From Methanobrevibacter millerae (GTDB taxonomy: Archaea; Methanobacteriota; Methanobacteria; Methanobacteriales; Methanobacteriaceae), in contig NZ_CP011266.1 in assembly GCF_001477655.1 (NCBI RefSeq), positions 1 to 64,000 on the forward strand: a stretch of DNA of 64,000 nt. Reading direction: 5' to 3'. The notes beneath the pieces were generated by a model, which made no database searches, had not been told where the DNA came from, and saw nothing but the letters and a program-made list of their open reading frames with translations. Shown here one piece after another: positions 43,881-51,600 of the stretch (positions are counted from its first letter, which is position 1; each line of letters starts with the position of its first letter). The translations under genes and the position numbers were made by a program.

Positions 43881-46800
43881 ATGAACAAGAATATATTTAT
43901 TTATTTATTATTTGTGCTAGTAATTTTGTCTGCTGCAGTAGGTGCAGTCAGCGCTAGCGAAAACATAACCGAACCTGCACTTTTAAGTGTTGGAGAAGGT
44001 TATATTGCTCAAGATGATACTTTAAGCTCATCGATCGAAAGTGTAGACAACAATGAGGAAGTTTTATCCTTATCAAATGAAGAAATTATAGAAGATGATA
44101 ATGGAACCTTGGCACTATCCAATGAAAAAAGTGTCGAAGATGATAATGAGGCTTTGAGCTTATCTGATGAAGATAATGCTGAAGTTTTACAGTATGGAGA
44201 ACGTGTGTATACAAAAGAGAAGGGAGCAGATCATGTTCAGTTATCTAATGGATATACAGGATATTGTATAGAAAGGGAAATGACTTTTCCACAAAAAGAT
44301 ACTGAGTATTATACAGCTCCAATAAATACTATAACTCATATTAAAAGACAGGGCGAACGTATTGATAATAAGCTAAGATTGGCTGTTGTCTATTATGGAG
44401 ACAAGCCAGGATTTGATGAAAAAATCCGTACTAATTATGCATTAAGCTTTTCTCGTACTCAACACTTAATTTGGTATTTAAGTCAATTTGACGATTATAA
44501 ACCATATGCTTTCAACAATTTGGATCCGCAATTAAAGGATGCCTATGACGATGTTATCAATAAGCATAATAGTGGACAATACTGGATAAATGAGGATTCA
44601 CATACCTTTAATAATGGTACACATGAAATAACTTATGATTTCTTATATCTCAAATCCACTAGTACCTATCAGTCATTATTTGCCTATAAGAAAACCATAA
44701 AAGAAATTCCTCAAACTCCTGAAATCCCTAAACATCCGGGCATGATAGTTGATAAGAAGTCTTTAACACCTAACGTTAAAGTTGGTGAGCAGACTAAGTT
44801 CTTGATTACTGTCACAAACACTGGTGATGTTGATTTGAGTAATGTCTTTGTTGAGGAGCAAATTCCTAACGGTTTGACCTATGCTGATTATGAAGATAAA
44901 TCATCTTGGAGAAAGGACGGTAATACTTTCTATTATAATAATGTTTTAGGTGTTGGTAAATCTGCTAGCTTTACTATTGCATTCAATACTCATATTAATG
45001 GTACTTTTGTCAACTGTGTAGTTGCAGGTTCTGATGAAACTGATAATAAGACTACCGAAAACAAGACTACTGTTAAAAAGCCAGGTATGGATGTAAATAA
45101 AAAGTCTTTAACTCCTAATGTTAAAGCTGGTGAGCAGACCAAGTTCTTGATTACTGTCTGGAATACTGGTGAGTTGGATTTAGGTAATGTTTTTGTTAAA
45201 GAGAACATGCCTGCTGATTTGGAGTATGCTGATTATACTAACAAGAATCTTTGGAGAAAAGAAGGTGACATTTTCTATTATAATAATGTCTTGAGAGTTG
45301 GTGAGTCTGCTGATTTCACAATTATTTTCAATACTAACAAGACTGGTAGCTTTACCAATGTTGTTGTTGCAGGATCCAATGAAACTGAAAACAAAACAAC
45401 TGAAAACAAGACTACTGTTAAAAAGCCAGATATGAAAGTTGAAAAGATTACCCTTGATTCTCTTGTTGTTGTGGGTGAACAGGTAACCTTTGAAATTGTA
45501 GTCAGCAATACCGGTCAAACAGATTTATCCAATGTATTCGTTGAAGAATCACAGTATGACGGATTAACATTTGACCATGCAGTGCCAAACAGACACTGGA
45601 GTGAATCCGTTGTTAACGGTAAGCACAGATGGACTTTAAATTCCAATTTGCTTGTTGGGGAAAGAATTGCTCTTAACGTAGTCTTCAATACAACCAGAAC
45701 TGGTACATTTACCAATGTTGTTGTTGCAGGTTCTGATGATACAGAAAATAAGACTACTGAAAACAAAACCAAGGTTATTGAGCCTAAATTGGACGTCGAG
45801 AAAATTACTTTAACTCCAATGGTACATGTCGGTGATAATACCTCATTTGAAATTGTTGTTAGAAACAGTGGTGACGTAATATTAACTAATGTATATGTGG
45901 AAGAAACTTCATATGAAGGTTTAACCTATGATTCATTTGTAAGAAACAGTGAATGGACTTATTCAACCGTAAACGGCAAACACAGATGGACCTTAAACAA
46001 AGAATTACATCCACATGAAGTTTCACAGTTCATTGTCATATTCAAAACAACTGAAGTTGGTACTTTCACTAATGTAGTAACTGCAGGATCAGACAACACT
46101 ACTGAAAAACCTGCTAGAAACACTACTATTGTTTACAATGAAACTCCTGAAGACCCAATGTCTAACTCAACTAGAAATCCTGATTTGAGCATTGAAAAAA
46201 TCGCTATAGAAAAACTTTTAACTGTTGGGCAAAAAGCACAATTCGAAATCGTTGTTCATAATACTGGTAATGTTGCATTATCTAAAGTAACTGTATATGA
46301 AGAATCATATACTGGTTTAACTTATGATTCATGGAATGATAACTCTGGAATGTGGTCTAAAAACAGTGATTTGAGCTGGACTTATAATGGTGTATTCTAT
46401 CCTGGAGAATATGCAACATTCTTTGTAACATTCAATACAGCTAATCCTGGAGACTTTACCAATGTTGTATCTGTTGACTCAAATGAAACTCCTAAAAAAC
46501 GTGCAAACGATAATGTTGTTGTCATTGAACCTTCATTAAGTGTTGAAAAAATCACACTTAATAATACTGTCAATTTAGGCGAGCAAGTAACATTTGAGAT
46601 TATTGTTCATAATACTGGAAGCACTGTTTTGACTAATGTTGTTGTAAGAGAAGATCAGTTTGAAGGTTTAAAATATAATTCATATGTTGATTATACAGGA
46701 AATTGGAAATACAATGGAGATTTAACCTGGACTTTAAACACTCCGTTGAAACCTGATGAATATTCCGGATTCTTTGTAGTATTTGACACTACCAGAGCCG

Positions 46801-47219
46801 GTGACTTTGTAAATATTGTTGTTGCAAAATCTAATGAAGTTCCAAAAACTCCTGCTCGCAATACTACTAAAGTTATAACTCCAGAAAATCCTGTTCCTGA
46901 GACTCCAGAAAATCCTATTCCTGAGACTCCTAGTGAACCTAGTGTTCCTGTGACTCCGGAGAATCCTGTTCCTGAGACTCCTAGTGAACCTAGTGTTCCT
47001 GTGACTCCGGAGAATCCTGTTCCTGAGACTCCTAGTGAGCCAAGTGTTCCTGTGACTCCGGAGAATCCTGTCTCTGAAACTCCTAGTGAGCCAGATAAAC
47101 CTGCAACTCCGAAAACTAAAGCACAAAGCAAAGAATTGCCTGCAACAGGTAATCCATTAGTCATGGTATTGCTTGCATTAATCGCTTTAGGAGCTGCAGG
47201 ATTGAGAAGAAAAGACTAA
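43881..47219 (+). CDS. Giant adhesin-like protein 3 with thioester-like head and LPATG tail
   Basis: 1,112 aa. After a signal peptide (LFVLVILSAAVGAVSAS) and an acidic Ser/Glu-rich spacer, residues about 104-270 form a head with GYTGYCIERE (Cys129) and RTQHLIWYL (Gln194). This arrangement matches the Y-C-phi and T-Q-x-x-phi-W signature of thioester (TQXA/TED) domains in Gram-positive adhesins. Six Ig-like repeats follow (VDKKSLTPNVKVGEQTKF and LDVEKITLTPMVHVGD types), then a Pro-rich 17-aa tandem repeat and the tail ELPATGNPLVMVLLALIAL with RRKD, an LPxTG-like sorting signal. The protein probably binds a surface covalently through the thioester; this is inference. Confidence 0.85.
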   Translation: MNKNIFIYLLFVLVILSAAVGAVSASENITEPALLSVGEGYIAQDDTLSSSIESVDNNEEVLSLSNEEIIEDDNGTLALSNEKSVEDDNEALSLSDEDNAEVLQYGERVYTKEKGADHVQLSNGYTGYCIEREMTFPQKDTEYYTAPINTITHIKRQGERIDNKLRLAVVYYGDKPGFDEKIRTNYALSFSRTQHLIWYLSQFDDYKPYAFNNLDPQLKDAYDDVINKHNSGQYWINEDSHTFNNGTHEITYDFLYLKSTSTYQSLFAYKKTIKEIPQTPEIPKHPGMIVDKKSLTPNVKVGEQTKFLITVTNTGDVDLSNVFVEEQIPNGLTYADYEDKSSWRKDGNTFYYNNVLGVGKSASFTIAFNTHINGTFVNCVVAGSDETDNKTTENKTTVKKPGMDVNKKSLTPNVKAGEQTKFLITVWNTGELDLGNVFVKENMPADLEYADYTNKNLWRKEGDIFYYNNVLRVGESADFTIIFNTNKTGSFTNVVVAGSNETENKTTENKTTVKKPDMKVEKITLDSLVVVGEQVTFEIVVSNTGQTDLSNVFVEESQYDGLTFDHAVPNRHWSESVVNGKHRWTLNSNLLVGERIALNVVFNTTRTGTFTNVVVAGSDDTENKTTENKTKVIEPKLDVEKITLTPMVHVGDNTSFEIVVRNSGDVILTNVYVEETSYEGLTYDSFVRNSEWTYSTVNGKHRWTLNKELHPHEVSQFIVIFKTTEVGTFTNVVTAGSDNTTEKPARNTTIVYNETPEDPMSNSTRNPDLSIEKIAIEKLLTVGQKAQFEIVVHNTGNVALSKVTVYEESYTGLTYDSWNDNSGMWSKNSDLSWTYNGVFYPGEYATFFVTFNTANPGDFTNVVSVDSNETPKKRANDNVVVIEPSLSVEKITLNNTVNLGEQVTFEIIVHNTGSTVLTNVVVREDQFEGLKYNSYVDYTGNWKYNGDLTWTLNTPLKPDEYSGFFVVFDTTRAGDFVNIVVAKSNEVPKTPARNTTKVITPENPVPETPENPIPETPSEPSVPVTPENPVPETPSEPSVPVTPENPVPETPSEPSVPVTPENPVSETPSEPDKPATPKTKAQSKELPATGNPLVMVLLALIALGAAGLRRKD
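46921..47100 (+). repeat. 51-bp tandem repeat encoding a Pro-rich wall spacer
   Basis: Units start at 46921, 46972, 47023 and 47074 (last one partial), each encoding a 17-residue ETPSEPSVPVTPENPVP-type segment. The repeat is nearly exact and lies just before the LPATG tail, as in Gram-positive wall-spanning regions. Copy number may vary by slippage. Confidence 0.85.
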
Positions 47220-47225
47220 ACATTA

Positions 47226-47258
47226 ATGGGAATATTTATTTTCCCATTCTTTTTTTTC
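47226..47258 (+). terminator. Terminator after adhesin 3
   Basis: ATGGGAA (47226-47232) and TTCCCAT (47241-47247) are followed by a run of T. Confidence 0.75.
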
Positions 47259-47384
47259 ATGAATTAATCATTAATTATTCATGAATAGACTATTTTTAAT
47301 ATATTGTATATTTTTTGTCAAGAATTTTATTTGCTATATTTTATTTTATCAAGTTTTTGTTTGTATTTATTCGAACAAAAATAT

Positions 47385-47559
47385 TATAACAGAGTTATAA
47401 TTTAATAATGTCTATTTTTTTAAAAATTCATTTAAAAATTGATAATATTTTATATCAAATAGACATATAAAGCATATTTTTTCATGATTTTTTTATTATT
47501 TTGTATATATTTATATATGATGAAATTTATTATAATAATTAAGCTATAAAAAATAGCTT
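47385..47559 (+). promoter_or_regulatory. Cassette 3 control region
   Basis: The best-preserved copy, in the gene-free stretch 47259-47606. It has the palindrome TATAAC-N3-GTTATA (47385-47399) and a perfect 10-bp inverted repeat ATGTCTATTT (47408-47417) / AAATAGACAT (47457-47466). The TATA element TTTATATATGATGAAA (47510-47525) follows, then a hairpin AAGCTAT-AAAAA-ATAGCTT (47541-47559) that begins about 30 nt after the TATA box. Confidence 0.7.
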
Positions 47560-47606
47560 GATTTGAAAAAAGTATTATACTAATATATAACAAAATGGTG
47601 ATTTTG

Positions 47607-48407
47607 ATGGTTAACTATAAAATAAAATATATGATTATGATTGTGTTAGCAATTTTCATGATCCAGGCGGTTTCTGCTAGTGGGATTAATGAAACAGTTA
47701 ATACAGATATGCATGAAATCATAATAGATGAAGTTACCATTGAAGAAACCACTCAAATTACTACGATAAATGAAAGATCTATGGATGATATTGATGAATG
47801 CGAAAATACTTTTAATAAAGTAACTTCGGAATATATTCGTCCAGAATCTAATAATTCAAGTATAAATTCTTTTGAAAAATCTTTTGAAGTTGAAATTTCA
47901 AGTAATCATTATGATGAAACTTATTTTGATTATGTATTGAATGATTCATTGAGTATTGATTTGGATTCAGATTTAAATGTCACAACACCTACATCTATTT
48001 ATATGGATTTTGATTTCAATAATGAATTTGAAGTTTTAATTTGTATAAAACTTGGTTATATTTTTGAATCTTACGATTTTGGCCGTTGTGTGTTTAAAGT
48101 TTATGAATTTAAGAAATCTGATATTTTAATTCATGATATTCTAGCATTTTATAATAATTATTGTCATGTTTTGACTCATGCTGTTAATAAAGACGTTGTC
48201 TTAAGCAAGGATAAATTAAATAGTAAATTTGCATATTGTATTGATAATTCAATTGTAGGTATTTCTAATGATTTATCTAACACTGTTCTTAATTCTAATT
48301 TTTCAATCTTAAGCTTTACTTATTGTATTTTTCTTATAAATTCACATTCGAATACTTTTTCACAATATTTAACAAATGATATGTATATGTCTTTTTTCAC
48401 AATTTAA
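47607..48407 (+). CDS. Small secreted adhesin-partner protein, cassette 3
   Basis: 266 aa from ATG 47607 (RBS GGTGAT at 47597-47602); an upstream ATG at 47595 overlaps that site. It is more diverged than the other two but clearly homologous: a signal peptide (KYMIMIVLAIFMIQAVSAS), an acidic middle, LICIKLGYIFESYDFG, ILAFYNNYCHVLTHAVNKDV and DKLNSKFAYCIDNSIVG. It ends at SFFTI, just before a CAATCGAATGA string that in cassette 2 is still coding, so the C terminus is a few residues shorter. No anchor, no known domain. Adhesin 4 begins 193 nt downstream. Confidence 0.7.
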   Translation: MVNYKIKYMIMIVLAIFMIQAVSASGINETVNTDMHEIIIDEVTIEETTQITTINERSMDDIDECENTFNKVTSEYIRPESNNSSINSFEKSFEVEISSNHYDETYFDYVLNDSLSIDLDSDLNVTTPTSIYMDFDFNNEFEVLICIKLGYIFESYDFGRCVFKVYEFKKSDILIHDILAFYNNYCHVLTHAVNKDVVLSKDKLNSKFAYCIDNSIVGISNDLSNTVLNSNFSILSFTYCIFLINSHSNTFSQYLTNDMYMSFFTI

Positions 48408-48563
48408 CAATCGAATGAATGAGGTATGTTAATTTATATTTAATTTAATTATGCAAAATATTCACAAATTAGTTAATAACAATCGAATGAGAGATATGTT
48501 CTTTTATAATTTAATTATTTTTGTATCGAAAAAAAAATAATCAATTTACATATCAGGTGATAT
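48406..48563 (+). repeat. Imperfect duplication and palindrome before adhesin 4
   Basis: AACAATCGAATGA occurs at about 48406 and again at 48478, each followed by similar AT-rich sequence (units of about 40 nt). Then ATATCA-GG-TGATAT at 48550-48563 repeats the element found before adhesin 3. No gene is seen in 48408-48600. Confidence 0.45.
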
Positions 48564-48600
48564 TTAGTTAAAAAAGTATATTTTTAAAATAGGGGATATT

Positions 48601-51600
48601 ATGAACAAAAAATCGATTTTTTATGGATTAATTTTATTACTCACTTTATCATTAACGTTGGGTGTAGTTTCTGCAAGTGATAATTTTGCAAATGAAACTG
48701 TTGGTGTAAGTTTAGAAACTCATGTTAATGATGTTCAATTAGAAGTGAACAATGAAGAAGTATCGAAAATGGATTCTGATACTTTATCGGACACAAAAAA
48801 AGAAAATGTATCAGAAATGGATTCTGATACTTTGTTGGAATCAAAAAATGAAGATGTTGTTTTAGAAAATGATGAATCAATTTTAGGATTAAAAAATTCA
48901 TTATCTTTAAATGATGAACTTTTAAAGTATGGTGAAATTGTAACCACTCAGACTCCAGGTCCGGATAATGTCCTTATGAGTAATGGATATACCGCTTATT
49001 GTGTTAATACAATACGTGACCCTCCGGGTGTTGGTGCTAGATATTCTGTTCAGCCAACTAGTATTGTATATCATAGTTGGAATAATAAACCTGTTTCCAA
49101 TTTAGTTAAATTGGCTATAGTTTACTATGCTGATAATCCGGCTTTTCATGATAAGATTTCTATTGGATCTGGACAAAATAGATATTCTTCACGATTGCAA
49201 CATTTAATTTGGTATTTTGCGGGTTATATTGATAGTGGTAATTATGATAATTCTGTGTATTTGAATGAGTTATATAATAAAGATAGGAATTATTTGTATT
49301 CTGCATATTTTGATATTTTCAATAGAAACAAAAATGGTGAAATGATTCCTGATCATTATACTTTCAGGTATAATAGTACTCATAATGTAACATATGATTT
49401 TGTTGCTTTTCAATCGTCATCTGATTATCAAAATCTTTTAGGTTATAAGAAGTTTTACACTACATTGCCAACTTCTTATGAAATTCAAAAAGTCACTCTC
49501 ACACCAAAAGTCCTATTAAATGATAAGGTTATTTTTGAATTAATATATAAAAATACTGGCGACATTGATTTGGACAATGTATTCATCGTTGAAGAAAATT
49601 GGGATGACGGTTTGGAATATGATTCATTTATTGACTATGGAAATATTTGGATACATTCAATCAATAATGAAGGAAAACATGTGTGGACTTTAAAAGAAAA
49701 ATTACCTGCATATACTTCTAAAAGTTTGCATGTTATTTTTAATACTTTAAAAGTTGGTAATTTTACTAATTACATCTCTTCCGGAGATAAAACAACCAAT
49801 AATACTACTACTGTTTACAATCCGGGAATGAAAGTAACCAAGAAATCTTTGACTCCTAGCGTTAAGGTGGGTGAGCAGACTTTATTCCTGATTACAGTAG
49901 AAAACACTGGCCGTATTGATTTGGGTAATGTGTTTGTTGAGGAGCAAATCCCTGATGGTTTAACTTATGCTGATTACCATGATAAGTCATTATGGAGAAA
50001 AGACGGCAATACTTTCTATTATAATAATGTTTTGAAAGTTGGCGAGTCTGCTAATTTCACAATCATTTTCAATACTCATATTAATGGTACTTTTGTTAAC
50101 TGTGTTGTTGCCGGTTCTAATGAAACTGAAAATAAGACTACTAACAACACTACTACTGTTAAAAAGCCGGGTATGGACGTTAATAAGAAGTCATTAACTC
50201 CTCGTGTGAAATCTGGTGAACAGACTAAGTTCCTGATTACTGTTTGGAATACTGGTGAAATAGATTTAGGCAATGTTTTCGTTAAAGAAACTATGCCTGC
50301 TGATTTGGAATATGCTGATTATACCAATAAGAATCTTTGGAGAAAAGATGGAGATATCTTCTATTACAATAATATTTTAAAAGTGGGAGAATCTGCTAAT
50401 TTTACAATCATTTTTAATACTAATAAGACTGGTAGCTTTACTAATTGTGTAGTTGCTGGATCTAATGAAACTGAAAATAAAACTACTGAAAATAATACTA
50501 CTGTCTACAAACCAGGTATGGAAGTTACTAAAATTAGTTTAACTCCTAACGTTAAAGTAGGCGAACAAACATTGTTCATGATTATCGTTAAAAACACTGG
50601 CGATGTTGATTTAGGCAATGTGTTTGTTGAAGAGCAAATCCCTGATGGTTTAACATTCGCAGATTATAATGATAAAACAAAATGGGGAAGAAATGGAAAC
50701 ATATACACTTATTTAAGTGATTTAAAAGTTGGTGAATCTGCTAACTTTACTATTGCGTTTAATACTCATGTTAATGGTACTTTTGTTAACTGTGTAGTTG
50801 CTGGTTCTAATGAAACAGACAATAAGACCACTAATAATACTACTACTGTTAAAAAGCCAAACATGGAAGTAACTAAAAAGTCTTTAACTCCTAGCGTAAA
50901 TGTCGGAGAGCAGACTTTGTTCTTGATTACTGTAAGAAATACTGGTGAAATCGATTTGGGTAATGTGTTTGTTGAAGAGCAAATTCCTGACGGTTTGACT
51001 TACGCTGATTACACTGATAAGACTCAATGGAGAAAAGTTGGTAATATATTCTATTACAATAATATTTTGAAAGTTGGTGAATCTGCTAACTTTACTATTG
51101 CGTTTAATACTCATGTTAATGGTACTTTTGTTAACTGTGTAGTTGCTGGTTCTAATGAAACTGAAAATAAGACTACTAACAACACCACTACTGTTAAAAA
51201 GCCAAATATGGATGTTAAAAAGATTAGTGAAACTCAGCATGTTTATGTTGGAGATAAAGCAATATTCACTATTGTTGTTACAAACACCGGTGAATTGGAT
51301 TTAACTAATGTATTTGTTAAAGAACAAATCCCTGATGGATTAACCTACCTTTCATTTAATGGTAGAAACTGGAATAAGGTTGGTGATGTTTTTAACTATA
51401 ATGGTATATTAGCTCCAGGTGCAGACGCTTCATTTAACATTGCATTCAATACAACCAGAACTGGTACTTTTACTAATGTTGTTGTTGCAGGTTCTGATAA
51501 AACTGAAAATAAGACTACTAACAATACTACTACTGTATATAAGCCTGATTTGAAGGTTGAAAAAATCACTATCGACCCTATTGTTGTTGTAGGCGATCAG

